From positions 1-64,000 of the forward strand of contig NZ_JALIEB010000020.1 in NCBI RefSeq assembly GCF_025755255.1: a stretch of 64,000 bases of DNA, given 5' to 3'. The notes under the pieces were generated by a model, which was not told the origin of the DNA, searched no databases, and saw nothing but the letters and a program-made list of their open reading frames with translations. Of this stretch, positions 1 through 8,816 are shown one piece after another. The position numbers were made by a program, and so were the translations under genes. How positions within the stretch are numbered: position 1 is the stretch's first letter; each line of letters opens with the position of its first letter. Source of the DNA: Roseobacter sinensis (lineage in GTDB: Bacteria; Pseudomonadota; Alphaproteobacteria; Rhodobacterales; Rhodobacteraceae).

Positions 1-1492
1 CGGTGATCTCCGCAATCGTCTTGCCATCGAAGATCATGCGTGCGGTGTCTGGATCGAGGCCAAGCGCCTCCATCCGCATGATGACCGTCAGCGCCGAGAG
101 GCTGTCACCGCCCAGATCGTAGAAGCTCTCGTGGATCGAAACCTCCGGCACGCCCAGCACCTCGGCCCAGAGCGCCTGCAGCTCGGCGGCGCGCGAGGCG
201 GGCTGGGCCAGTGCGTCCGCGGAGGCCTCTGCCGGGGCCGCGGAGAGATCGGGCAGATCCGGCAGTTCGGCCCGTTTGACCTTGCCCGTGGCGGTCTTGG
301 GGATGTCGGCCACCGTCCGGAAACTCAGGGCGCCGCGGGTCAAGCCGTAGCTTTCTGCAATCTCCACCGCCACCTTCTGCAGGCTGTCCGCGTGGGCGGC
401 GCTGTCTTGAGCGACGGCAATCAGAACCTGTTCGCCGCGCAAACTGTCGGCGATCCGGCCAACCGCGATCCCCTCGGACAGCCCAAGCGCCTGCCCAAGC
501 TGCTGCTCGAACCGGGTGGGGTCGATCTTGACGCCACCGCAGTTGATCAGCTCGTCGATGCGCCCCTCGTAATAGAGCAGCCCGTCACGGATCTGACCGC
601 GGTCCGCCGTGGTCAGCCAGCCATCAGCATCCGTGATCGGTTTCACCCCGGCGCCGCCGACCACCCCCATCGCGAGATGCGGCCCGCGCACGCGGATCAG
701 CCCCTCGTCGGAGATCGAAACCGCACAATCACCTGTGGCCGCACCGACGCTTTCCAGGGCGTCGCCCGTGGTGGCGCTGATATCCAGAAGCGTGCTGCGC
801 GAGGCTTCGGTCAGCCCGTAGTGCTGGACGATCTTGGCGTTCGGAAACAGGGCCTTGAGCTCTGCCTTTTCCTGGCCGGACATGTATTGGCTGCCAATCT
901 CGATCCAGCGCAGATCGGCGCCTGCCGTCCCGATCACCGATGGGTTGGCCAGAAGCACGCGCCACAGGGTCGGCACCGCGGAAATCGCGTTGATCTCTCC
1001 GGCGGACAGCATGCGCCCGATCTCGGCCGGGTCAAAGCCGTTGGGCGGCAGATAGGCTTTCCCGCCGGCCGCAGCCACCGCGCGGGCCCGGCCGAACCCG
1101 AAGGAAAAGGTGACCGGCACCCCGATATATTCACGAATGCTGTCGTCGACCTGCATCGCCTCATTGATGCGGGCCACGACGTCCGACAATGCGCGATGGC
1201 TCAGCAGGAGCGCCTTCGGCCGGCCCGTGGTGCCGGAGGAGAAGGCGATCTGCGCGGCCGCATCCGTGTGGATCAGATCCAGCCTGTCCTCGAACCAGCC
1301 GGGATCCTCCTCGAAACTCTGCCGGTCCAGCACTTTCGTGCCCGGGACGGTCTGCCGCCCCGCCCCGGGGGGCAGGGCCAGAACCACCCGGCCTGTGCGG
1401 TACGCCTCGAAGACCGCGCGCAGGTAGCTGCGCGCGTTGGCCCCTTCGAAGGCGGTGACCTCTATCGGCTTGGGCATGCTTGAGAGATCCAT
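1..1492 (-). CDS. Adenylation (AMP-binding) enzyme fused to a carrier-protein domain, 3' end cut by window edge
   Basis: The 497 readable residues form an ANL-superfamily adenylation domain followed by an acyl/peptidyl carrier domain. The phosphate-binding loop SSGTTGRPK is at about residues 85-93, then QHYGLTEAS, the hinge GRIDELINCGGVKID and the C-terminal lysine motif KTATGKVKR. The carrier motif DLGGDSL has its phosphopantetheine serine near residue 464. The protein continues past the left edge, so a further domain is possible. The N-terminal subdomain is short: the P-loop lies at residue 85, whereas full A domains place it near 150-170. ATG at 1492 follows an AAGGGG site and sits 12 bp after the upstream hydroxylase gene, so the two are probably co-transcribed. 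It would activate an acid as an adenylate and load it on its own carrier; the substrate is not readable. In an EPS cluster this suggests an aminoacyl or acyl decoration (inference). Confidence 0.85.
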   Translation of the reverse strand, partial: MDLSSMPKPIEVTAFEGANARSYLRAVFEAYRTGRVVLALPPGAGRQTVPGTKVLDRQSFEEDPGWFEDRLDLIHTDAAAQIAFSSGTTGRPKALLLSHRALSDVVARINEAMQVDDSIREYIGVPVTFSFGFGRARAVAAAGGKAYLPPNGFDPAEIGRMLSAGEINAISAVPTLWRVLLANPSVIGTAGADLRWIEIGSQYMSGQEKAELKALFPNAKIVQHYGLTEASRSTLLDISATTGDALESVGAATGDCAVSISDEGLIRVRGPHLAMGVVGGAGVKPITDADGWLTTADRGQIRDGLLYYEGRIDELINCGGVKIDPTRFEQQLGQALGLSEGIAVGRIADSLRGEQVLIAVAQDSAAHADSLQKVAVEIAESYGLTRGALSFRTVADIPKTATGKVKRAELPDLPDLSAAPAEASADALAQPASRAAELQALWAEVLGVPEVSIHESFYDLGGDSLSALTVIMRMEALGLDPDTARMIFDGKTIAEIT

Positions 1493-1504
1493 CGAAGACG
1501 CCCC

Positions 1505-2440
1505 TTATGCGAAGATTGGAGTGACGGCCGCCGTATCCTGTGGTTGTCCCATCGCGGCAAGCACCTTGCGCGTCCCGGTGAAGGGCGCCCGCCCGTGCAT
1601 CCAGCGCATGTTGTCGATGATCGCCAGATCGCCATCCTGCCAGTCGATGTTTTCCGTGTGCTGGGTCAGCACCTGCAGGATCCGCTCGATGGTTGCATCG
1701 GGGATGGGCTCCCCGTCTCCGAAGACCGCGTTGCGCGGCAGACCATCCGCCCCCAGGGCCGCGACCAGCGCCTTGCGCGTGGCCTCGGGCAGTTGGCAGG
1801 GGTGGAACAGATGCGCCTGGTTGAACCAGAGCACGGTGCCATCCGGGCCCTGAACCGCGCCCTGGGCCTGCTGCGCCGTGCGCAGGGTCCCGTCCGGGCG
1901 CCACTCGATCTCGAGCCCGTTGCGCGTGCCGATCTCCAGCACCTCATCGGCATCTTCGGTGCCGAAGGCGGTTTGCCACGGGATGTCGAGACCCTTGCGG
2001 AAGTTGCGCTGATAGATGACTTCGCGTTCGTGGAATTCATCGAGGATCTCGCCCAGCGACGCGCTGACCGCGGCCAGATCGGCAATGGTCGTCGCCCCTC
2101 CGGTGGCGGCCGCGGTCTTGCACTGGAACATCAGCAGCCGCGGCCAGCTGCGGGCATAGGACATCTCGGAGTGCAGGACGATCCACTGCTCGGCCGGGTA
2201 TTCGGTCGAGGTGAACGCCCCGTCGCCCACGGAAGAACGCGGTGTCGACCAGCGCGCATCGGTCATCGGATCGGCGCCGAACAGACCCAATGTCTTTTTC
2301 AGCGTGGTCGCGTCTTCGGTATCAAATCCGCGCAGCAGCACGATGCCTTCTGCGCTCAATGTGTCGCGGATGTCGTCCATATGGTCGGACATCCAGGATG
2401 TCAGCTCTGTCTGTGCTGTCGGTGCAAAAAATTTCTTCAT
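1505..2440 (-). CDS. TauD/SyrP-like Fe(II)/2-oxoglutarate-dependent oxygenase
   Basis: A 311-residue member of the TauD/TfdA family. Iron ligands are visible as His90-x-Glu92 (VLHSEMSYA) and the distal His near 282 (MRWMHGRAP), with Arg about nine residues later to bind 2-oxoglutarate. The segment FGDGEPIPD resembles SyrP, the syringomycin-pathway hydroxylase that acts on carrier-bound aspartate. The neighbour 12 bp downstream is an adenylation-carrier protein, which fits hydroxylation of a carrier-tethered amino acid; this is inference and taurine-type chemistry is not excluded. An in-frame codon lies upstream, but ATG 2440 is preferred because GGAGG stands 8 bases before it and the upstream residues are not family-like. 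About 125 bp separate it from the upstream glycosyltransferase gene, so it may have its own promoter. Confidence 0.85.
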   Translation of the reverse strand: MKKFFAPTAQTELTSWMSDHMDDIRDTLSAEGIVLLRGFDTEDATTLKKTLGLFGADPMTDARWSTPRSSVGDGAFTSTEYPAEQWIVLHSEMSYARSWPRLLMFQCKTAAATGGATTIADLAAVSASLGEILDEFHEREVIYQRNFRKGLDIPWQTAFGTEDADEVLEIGTRNGLEIEWRPDGTLRTAQQAQGAVQGPDGTVLWFNQAHLFHPCQLPEATRKALVAALGADGLPRNAVFGDGEPIPDATIERILQVLTQHTENIDWQDGDLAIIDNMRWMHGRAPFTGTRKVLAAMGQPQDTAAVTPIFA

Positions 2441-2564
2441 TCTGAAACCCTCCAGAAAATGCTGGTACAAACTGATAATACTGGAGGAACATTTAACGAT
2501 CTCACAGGACCGGATCAACTGTCGGCCACACCTTTAGGGTCATCTGACACAGGTTTTATGCACG

Positions 2565-3506
2565 TCACACGGCAGCGCCCGGCGCGACCCAGACCTCTGC
2601 CCGCTCCCTCTCTATTTCTTCTGTCGCACGGGCCTTGCCGACCTTCAGGGCCCGGCGCTGATAGCTGCGGATGAAGGCGCGCAACTCGGCGTCGCCATGT
2701 TGCGCCGCCCCGCGCACCCAGGCCCCCAGATACCCCTGCATCATGGCGAGCCCACCCAGCACATAAGGCGGCTCCAGCATGCGAAACAGGCAGGTCGCAG
2801 CGAAAAACAGCAGGTCAGACCCCATGTAATATTGTCCGAAGCCATGCCGCCGCCGCCCGGTATAGATGCTGATCTGGCTCGACCCCATCGGGCGCAGATG
2901 TTCGAACCGCAGCTCAGGCTCGTCCCAGCTGGCCACGCGCCATCCCAACTGGCGTGCCTTGTGGCAATCGATCGCGTCCCACATGACTTCATGCACGTAG
3001 CCACCGATCTGTTCGAAACAGGTGCGGCGGTAGAACTTGGTCATCCCCACGGACATCTCGTCGCCCCGCCGCTCCGAGACCAGCGTGCCGCCGCGGCGCA
3101 CGTAGGGCTTGCCGGAACAGCTGCCCAGCCGCGGATCGGCTTCCATCCGTTCGATCAGCCGCTCGAAGTACCGGGGCGGCAGATCGAGGTCGAGATCCAT
3201 CTTGCAGGAATAGGTGAAGGCGTCCGGCGCGAGCGTGTCGTATCCTGCGTAAAACGCCTCGATCACACCGGGGCCGACAGCGCGGTGGCCGCGATCGGGT
3301 TTTTGCACGATGCGGATCCAGTCGTGCCGGGCGGCATACTCCGCCAGGATGGCGGGCGTGTCATCGGTGGATCCGTCGTCGACGATCACCCAGAGCGTCG
3401 GCGTGACGCTCTGGGCCACAACGCTGTCGAGGGTGCGGCGCATGTAGTCCGCCTCGTTGCGGCAGGGCGAAATCAGGACGTAGGAACGGGGATCAGGGTC
3501 TGGCAT
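2565..3506 (-). CDS. Glycosyltransferase family 2
   Basis: A 313-residue cytosolic or membrane-associated GT-A enzyme. The N-terminus YVLISPCRNEADYMRRTLDS, the IVDDGSTDDT nucleotide-binding motif (about residues 40-49) and an MDLDLDLP metal-binding stretch are classic GT2 features. The C-terminal third carries a hydrophobic stretch (MGSDLLFFAATCLFRM). It would add one sugar to the EPS repeat unit from a nucleotide sugar; donor and acceptor are unknown. ATG 3506 begins where GT2 homology begins and has a GAGG upstream; an earlier in-frame start would add a 27-residue arginine/proline-rich leader overlapping the previous gene. It follows another GT2 gene on the same strand. Confidence 0.85.
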   Translation of the reverse strand: MPDPDPRSYVLISPCRNEADYMRRTLDSVVAQSVTPTLWVIVDDGSTDDTPAILAEYAARHDWIRIVQKPDRGHRAVGPGVIEAFYAGYDTLAPDAFTYSCKMDLDLDLPPRYFERLIERMEADPRLGSCSGKPYVRRGGTLVSERRGDEMSVGMTKFYRRTCFEQIGGYVHEVMWDAIDCHKARQLGWRVASWDEPELRFEHLRPMGSSQISIYTGRRRHGFGQYYMGSDLLFFAATCLFRMLEPPYVLGGLAMMQGYLGAWVRGAAQHGDAELRAFIRSYQRRALKVGKARATEEIERERAEVWVAPGAAV

Positions 3507-3583
3507 GGATCGGGACGACCTCGGGCATGGGAGACGGGAGAGGGGGATCGGACGGGGGCGGCAGGAGGCACAGGCGCATCCCC

Positions 3584-4642
3584 TCACATGCCCTTGACGA
3601 TACGGCGCTGTTCATCGGGGTACCAGCTGTCCAGCCTGTCGGGGGGCATTCTCCAGATGTCCGCCAGATAGCGCCTGGCGCCCAGGGTCCCGCGGGTCTG
3701 GGGAAAATCGAAACGCCGCATGCCGATGTCCTTGATGATGTCGATGACGATCCGGTGAAACATGTGCCGCCGATACCGGCGGCGCGCCCAGGCCTGATCG
3801 GGCGCGTGCCGCCGCAGCAGAACCGCCTGGTTCAGCGACCACAGCAGCGCCACCTGGCGTCGGTTCAGCCGCCCCGAGGCGCTGACGTAATGATGCAGTT
3901 TGGCCGTCCAGCAGGTCAGCAGCAGCCCGTTGCGCGAAATCCGGTAGCTGCCGTCGAGATCCTCTCCAGGGCAGTAATACCGCAGGCTGGCGTCAAAGGG
4001 CGTGTCCAGCACGGCCTGGCGCCGGAAGGTCATGCGAAACCCGCCGAAGAGCGCCACGGGCACCACCTGAAACTGCGCGAGCTCCGCAGGGACGGGGGCC
4101 TCGTGGAATGTGCCGTCATAGGGGATGAACACCTCGGTCTTGTTCATCATGAAGATCTTGCTCAGCACCCAGCTGAGCACGCGGGATTTCTTGCGCGCGG
4201 CACTCACATCCAGGGTCCGGTGCTGTGCGCCGGCGACATCGATGCCGGGCAGGTGCGGGCTTTCGGAAGCCTGGATACCTGCGATTTTTCCCTCCGTATC
4301 CGCAGCATAGACCTTCATGATCTCTTCCGCGCAGGTCGGGTACATGAGGGAATCGTCATCGATCATGAAGAGGATATCGGCTTCGGCGTGCCGCGCGGCC
4401 TGATTGCGCTGCACGGTCAGGGACGGGGCTTCGCCCTGCAGATACACCACCCGGAGATCAGGAGCCAAACGCTGCAGGATTGCCTTGATGATCTCGGCGT
4501 TCTGCGCCCAGTCCGCGCTGGAATCGGCCACCACGACCTCCACCGGAGGCCAGCTTTGCGTCACGGCCAGTTCGACACAGCGTTGCAGCACATCGATCCG
4601 GTCCTTGGTGGCAATCGCGAGCCCCCAGGTCAGCTCAGACAT
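3584..4642 (-). CDS. Glycosyltransferase family 2
   Basis: A 352-residue GT2-like protein. It opens with WGLAIATKDRIDVLQRC, has the VVADSSAD nucleotide-binding segment and the DxD-type motif FMIDDDSLMYP at about residues 90-100, followed by GGFRMTFRR and PGEDLDGSYRI, where the ED pair is the usual catalytic-region acid motif. Its start overlaps the end of the upstream GT4 gene by 8 bases, so the two are translationally coupled. Role: one step in assembling the EPS repeat unit. No transmembrane helices are evident. The donor sugar cannot be read from sequence. Confidence 0.85.
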   Translation of the reverse strand: MSELTWGLAIATKDRIDVLQRCVELAVTQSWPPVEVVVADSSADWAQNAEIIKAILQRLAPDLRVVYLQGEAPSLTVQRNQAARHAEADILFMIDDDSLMYPTCAEEIMKVYAADTEGKIAGIQASESPHLPGIDVAGAQHRTLDVSAARKKSRVLSWVLSKIFMMNKTEVFIPYDGTFHEAPVPAELAQFQVVPVALFGGFRMTFRRQAVLDTPFDASLRYYCPGEDLDGSYRISRNGLLLTCWTAKLHHYVSASGRLNRRQVALLWSLNQAVLLRRHAPDQAWARRRYRRHMFHRIVIDIIKDIGMRRFDFPQTRGTLGARRYLADIWRMPPDRLDSWYPDEQRRIVKGM

Positions 4643-5939
4643 CCGAGACCTCCCGATAGGGGGCCGGGCGCAGGTCCGACCCGGCTGCCCCGGCCATCAG
4701 CGTGGCCATCCGGGCCGCTTCAGTGCGAATGTTGAAGTCAGCCCGGACCGTGTCACGCCCCGCAGCGCCCATCGCGGCGCGCAAGGCCGGGTCCTCTGCC
4801 AGCTGACGAATGCGTGCCATCAGGCTCTCGACATCGCCGGGCGGCACCATGAAGCCGGTCTCGCCGTCGCGGACAAGCTCGCCCACGCCAGCGACCTGCG
4901 TGGCGATGACGGGCCGGCCGCTGGCCAGGGCCTCCATCAGGACGACGGGCACGCCTTCGGCAAAGCTCGGCAGCACGCAGATATCGGCGGATTGCAAGGT
5001 CTCTGCCACCTCGGTCTGCGACATGTATCCGGTGAATTCGACCCGGTCGCCCAGGGGTTTGGCCGCCTCTTCGAGCCCCTCGCGGTCCGGGCCATCCCCC
5101 ACGAGGATCAGCCGCAGCCGGGGCATTTCGGGGGCCAGCCGCTGCATCGCCTCGAAGAGCACGCGAATGCCCTTGACCGGGGCCAACCGCCCCACGAAGA
5201 CCAACCGGATGTCGTCGTCGCTGCGCGCAGGCTGAGGCGGCTGCCCGTAGAGATCGGGGGCAACGCCGCAATGGATGATCCGGATCTTGTGCCAATGCGC
5301 GGGATCGGAAAAGAACATCAGCTGGCTGCGGGCGTAATGGCTGATGGTCGCCACGAAGGCGGCCCGCGCCGTCTTTTCGGCCAGCGCCCAGCGATAGGGT
5401 TCAAACAGATCCGCAGGGCCGTGCAGGGTGAAGCTGTAGGGGATGCCCGTCAGTTCGGACGAGAGCATCGCCACGGTGGCGCTGCCAAAGACGAAATGGT
5501 TGTGGATGTGCCCGACCTTCTGCGCTTCCAGGTGGCGCGCGAGCACGGTGGCTTCCAGGAAGAAGACAAGCTGATAGAGGGCTGCCTTCAGCCCCGGCGA
5601 CCGTGTCTTCCAGGCCAGCGCCAGCGCGCCGAAATAGCGCCGGGGGCGGGTCAGCGCATAGGCCTGCGCCGCGATAAGTTTCAGAGGGTTACGGGCTGCC
5701 TTCAGCACATGAAAGGTGGTGCGCGCAGCCTCTTTCTCGGCCGGGCCGGGGTGCTGTTCGGGCGGGGTCTGGCGGATCGAGCAGGTGATCACATCCGCCC
5801 CCAGAGCGCGCAGCGCTTCCACCTCGCGCAGAATGAACGTCAGCGACACTTCCGGGTATTGCCCCGTCAGATAGGCGATCTTTGGCAAGGTGGCGGCGGT
5901 GGTTGCGTCCCGCGCGCGGGACAGGGTGTGCCCATCCAT
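4635..5939 (-). CDS. Glycosyltransferase family 4 (GT-B fold)
   Basis: A 434-residue GT-B glycosyltransferase. The N-terminal acceptor domain contains IAYLTGQYPEVSLTFILREV and HIHNHFVFGSATVA. The C-terminal donor domain starts at VFVGRLAPVKGI and ends with the E-x7-E region in FAEGVPVVLMEALASGRPVIAT. The enzyme would transfer a sugar with retention of configuration. The start has a GGAGG 7 bases upstream, lying inside the end of the previous gene; only 3 bp separate them. It overlaps the next GT2 gene by 8 bp, so this is a tightly packed operon. Donor unknown. Confidence 0.88.
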   Translation of the reverse strand: MDGHTLSRARDATTAATLPKIAYLTGQYPEVSLTFILREVEALRALGADVITCSIRQTPPEQHPGPAEKEAARTTFHVLKAARNPLKLIAAQAYALTRPRRYFGALALAWKTRSPGLKAALYQLVFFLEATVLARHLEAQKVGHIHNHFVFGSATVAMLSSELTGIPYSFTLHGPADLFEPYRWALAEKTARAAFVATISHYARSQLMFFSDPAHWHKIRIIHCGVAPDLYGQPPQPARSDDDIRLVFVGRLAPVKGIRVLFEAMQRLAPEMPRLRLILVGDGPDREGLEEAAKPLGDRVEFTGYMSQTEVAETLQSADICVLPSFAEGVPVVLMEALASGRPVIATQVAGVGELVRDGETGFMVPPGDVESLMARIRQLAEDPALRAAMGAAGRDTVRADFNIRTEAARMATLMAGAAGSDLRPAPYREVSDV

Positions 5940-5942
5940 CCG

Positions 5943-7274
5943 TCAGCCTCCCCGCGACAGGAGGTTCTGCAGGCTGCGGGGCAGCAGGGCGGGTGTGGCA
6001 TAGGCGCTGTAGTCAGGCCCGGCCCGGCGCGTGCGCTCGGGCAATTCAAGCGGCTCGAACCGCGTGGTCAGGGCCTGGCTGCGGCCCTCGGGGCCGGCGC
6101 CCTGAATGGCCAGTGTCAGCTCTGTCAGATGCAGGGTGAAATCGGGGGCGGGGAACTGCGGGCGCTGCTCCGTGAGTGCGGCGGCAAGCTCCGCAAGGCC
6201 GATGCATTTGTCCTGCTGACCGCGCTGAGCTGCCCGCACCCGGTTGATCCAGCTGCGCGGTGACAGCGGGGAGCCTTTCGGGCGGTACGTTTCGGTTGAT
6301 CCGGGGGCGGGGCTCCGGGTCAGCGGCACCCTGCGCCCTCCGACCCCGAACAGGGCCTGCAGAATCGAATTTCCTCTCACGCTGCGCAAATTGCGGGCCT
6401 TTAGCGAAAAATTCGTGAAGGGCTCCAGATAAACCGGGCAGGTGTAGTCGCGGTAGGTGTCCGCGCTCAGAACGCCCCGATTGCCGATGATGCGCATCCG
6501 GTGATCGGTGGGGGCGGCGATGGAACAGGTGATGCGCCCCACGACACCGCTCTCGAAATCCAGACAGGCCACCGAGAAATCCGGCGTATCCGCCGGATCG
6601 AGAGGCTGGTCCGTCTTGTCGGGCAGGGTCGCCTTGGAGAAGGAGGTCACATGGCGCACCGGGCCGAAGATCGCGCACATCCATGTCAGGTGATAGCCCA
6701 CATGCTCCCAGGTGCAGCCCATTTCGTATTCGTGCAAGTAAGGCCAGGGCGCGCCGGACCGCGAGACCCAGGTCTCGGGCTGCAACAGATAGACCGGGTT
6801 GTCGTCGAATTCCGCATAGATCATCCGCGGCGTGCCAATGGCGCCATCCGTGACCGCCTTCCACAGGGTCTGCACCGTGGCGCTGAGCGCATTGGACGGG
6901 GCACAGGACAGCCGCAGCCCGTTCTCGGCGGCCAGCGCGGCCAGATCCTGCGCGGCCTCCATCGTGGTGGTGAAGGGCTTTTCGGAATAGACGTGCTTGC
7001 CCGCCTCGAGCGCCGCGCGCGTCACATCATAATGGCTCTCGATCGAGGTGAAATTGGCCACGATGGTGATCCTGGGGTCGGCCAGCAGGGCCGCGGCGTC
7101 TTCATAGACATGCAGCCCGTAATAGCGCCCGACATCCTGCGCACGGGGTCCGTTGCGGTCGGCAACGCCGGCGATCCGGATGCCGGGGTGCCGCTCCAGC
7201 GTGGTCATATAGTGATCGAAGACGTAGCCGCAGCCGATCACGCCAATCTCAACCGGGGCAGCCTGTGCCGTCAT
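5943..7274 (-). CDS. Gfo/Idh/MocA-family sugar oxidoreductase (long form)
   Basis: About 443 residues. The Rossmann fold is at the N-terminus (EIGVIGCGYVFDHY), and the EKP triad of the family is in GKHVYSEKPFTTTM near residue 96. A C-terminal alpha/beta domain contains a histidine-rich stretch (YEMGCTWEHVGYHLTWM). The family oxidises or reduces sugars or nucleotide-linked sugars with NAD(P). The start is placed at ATG 7274, which overlaps the stop of the preceding gene as ATGA; a start 7 codons earlier would lie deeper in that gene. It is a second, divergent member of the family beside 7271-8371. The pair could perform successive steps in making or tailoring a rare sugar (inference). Confidence 0.85.
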   Translation of the reverse strand: MTAQAAPVEIGVIGCGYVFDHYMTTLERHPGIRIAGVADRNGPRAQDVGRYYGLHVYEDAAALLADPRITIVANFTSIESHYDVTRAALEAGKHVYSEKPFTTTMEAAQDLAALAAENGLRLSCAPSNALSATVQTLWKAVTDGAIGTPRMIYAEFDDNPVYLLQPETWVSRSGAPWPYLHEYEMGCTWEHVGYHLTWMCAIFGPVRHVTSFSKATLPDKTDQPLDPADTPDFSVACLDFESGVVGRITCSIAAPTDHRMRIIGNRGVLSADTYRDYTCPVYLEPFTNFSLKARNLRSVRGNSILQALFGVGGRRVPLTRSPAPGSTETYRPKGSPLSPRSWINRVRAAQRGQQDKCIGLAELAAALTEQRPQFPAPDFTLHLTELTLAIQGAGPEGRSQALTTRFEPLELPERTRRAGPDYSAYATPALLPRSLQNLLSRGG

Positions 7275-8371
7275 GCGCGGGGTCCTTTTGTCCAATCGGC
7301 CGCGGCGGCATCGATGATCTCCAGCACCGCGATACTGTCCTGCGGGGTCATCCGTGGCTCGACGGTCTCGCCCGCGGCGACAGCCTGCATCAGCGCCTGC
7401 GCCTCATGGCGATAGCCATTGCCCTCGAAGGGGGCATGAAGCGTTGTCACGGATCGCCCCGCCAGACGTTTGAGCTGGCCCAACGCCCCCGACAGCCGCA
7501 GGCCCATGCGGCTTTCCCGCAAGGCCTCGAGGCGGCGTGGCGCCCCGGGTGCTGCCGATCCGGGCGTTGTCCTGTAAAGGCGCGCGCGGGTCGGGCGCCA
7601 GACCGGCCCTTCCAGTTCCAATGTGCCTGTCGTGCCGTAAATCCGGGTGCCCGGCCGGCCATTGCTGCGCAGGCTGGCGCGCAGGGTGGACAGGGCACCG
7701 GACGCATGACGCAGCAGCACGACGCTGTCTTCGTCAACGCCGGTCTCACCCAGACGCCCGAAGGCCTGCACCTCGGCAACCGGACCCAGGAAAAAATGGG
7801 CCAGCGATACCGGATAGATGCCACGGTGCAGCAGCGCGCCGCCCGCCTGATCGGGATCGAACAGGCTGACACCGGGCTCTGGACGGTTGGCGATCATGAA
7901 CTGCCCGTCGAACCCGCGCAGCTCGCCCAGCAAGCCGGCGGCCAGCTCATCGCGCACCCGCGTCGGCAGAGGCTGAAACCGCGTCCACATCGCTTCCATG
8001 CAAAAGACACCCGCCTCGGCCGCGGCCGCGGCAATCCTGCGCGCGGATGCGGCATCGGGCGCCAGCGGCTTTTCCACGAGCACGGGTTTGCCCGCCGCGA
8101 TGCCGAGACGCGCATGGGGCTCATGAAGGGCTGCAGGGGTTGCAATATAAAGTGCGTCACACTCGGACCGCGCGGCGGTCTCATAGTCGCAGGCGCCCTC
8201 GACCGCGCCGAACTCGGCGGCAAAGCGGCGGGCGTTCTCGAGGCTGCGCGAGGCCACGGTCTGCAGCGTCACCGCAGAGCCCATCGCCTGCAGGTCGCGG
8301 GCGAACTTGCGGGCGACCGATCCGGTGCCGAGAATTGCCCAACGGAATGAGCGGCCCGAGGGATGCGTCAT
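7271..8371 (-). CDS. Gfo/Idh/MocA-family sugar oxidoreductase
   Basis: A 366-residue NAD(P)-binding oxidoreductase. Visible features are the Rossmann motif WAILGTGSVARKFA (residues about 11-24), the EKP motif in GKPVLVEKPLAP, then EAMWTRFQP and the substrate-domain segment GGALLHRGIYPVSLAHFFLG, where this family carries catalytic-region residues. This resembles the D-xylose dehydrogenase / glucose-fructose oxidoreductase branch. It is the first gene of the leftward operon. AAGGA lies about 10 bases before the ATG. Substrate unassigned; the EPS context suggests a sugar-nucleotide tailoring step. Confidence 0.85.
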   Translation of the reverse strand: MTHPSGRSFRWAILGTGSVARKFARDLQAMGSAVTLQTVASRSLENARRFAAEFGAVEGACDYETAARSECDALYIATPAALHEPHARLGIAAGKPVLVEKPLAPDAASARRIAAAAAEAGVFCMEAMWTRFQPLPTRVRDELAAGLLGELRGFDGQFMIANRPEPGVSLFDPDQAGGALLHRGIYPVSLAHFFLGPVAEVQAFGRLGETGVDEDSVVLLRHASGALSTLRASLRSNGRPGTRIYGTTGTLELEGPVWRPTRARLYRTTPGSAAPGAPRRLEALRESRMGLRLSGALGQLKRLAGRSVTTLHAPFEGNGYRHEAQALMQAVAAGETVEPRMTPQDSIAVLEIIDAAAADWTKGPRA

Positions 8372-8816
8372 GGTCCGGTTTCCTTGGCCTGTATCATCAC
8401 GTCACGCGAGCCTGTTAATCCGAAGCCCATGCCGGTTCAACCTTGCTGGTCCGATGAGGGGCCCCGGTCGAAAAAGCGCTTAGAGAACAGGCAGAAAGCA
8501 GCCCTGCGCCCCCGCAGGCGCCCGGCGATTCACCTGATTCTCTTTAAACAACCCTGGCTAGAACTTTTTTGGGTCACTCTCAAAATGAGCGAAGGACCGC
8601 ACAAAAAACCCGCATAAAAACTTAAAACCGCTGAGAATAAATCAGGATTATGTCAAGTTTTTTGGGGAATAGGTATTTTTACCCCCAAAAAAAGCGTGTT
8701 AGCGGCGGACAAACCTTAAGATTTAGTTGAGAGCACACTGAGAAATTGGTAGGGTTTTAATCATCCCGAGGGCGTGCCCTCATCGATCGAAATCAGTTAA
8801 TGGTGAAAGTGAAGTC
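8372..8816. other. Intergenic region, AT-rich, divergent promoters expected
   Basis: A 445-bp gene-free stretch between the leftward oxidoreductase operon and the rightward VPLPA-CTERM gene. It is clearly richer in A/T than its surroundings from about 8530 to 8760 and should hold both promoters. It contains the inverted repeat listed at 8658-8692. No tRNA or open frame worth calling was seen, and I cannot name a confident -35/-10 pair. Confidence 0.5.
8658..8692. repeat. Inverted repeat TTTTTTGGGG / CCCCAAAAAA
   Basis: Perfect 10-base arms (8658-8667 and 8683-8692) separated by 15 bases. The arms end in a T-run and an A-run, so the element could act as a weak bidirectional terminator or as an operator between the two divergent transcription units. 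It lies about 125 bp before the VPLPA-CTERM start. A related half (TTTTTGGGGTATTTT) occurs just before the exosortase gene near 10598-10612. Confidence 0.6.

Noticed and set aside
131-1483. Long open frames antisense to the adenylation gene and to many other genes
   Set aside because: High-GC genes of this codon bias produce long antisense frames. Their products are rich in Arg, Pro, Gly and His without family motifs.
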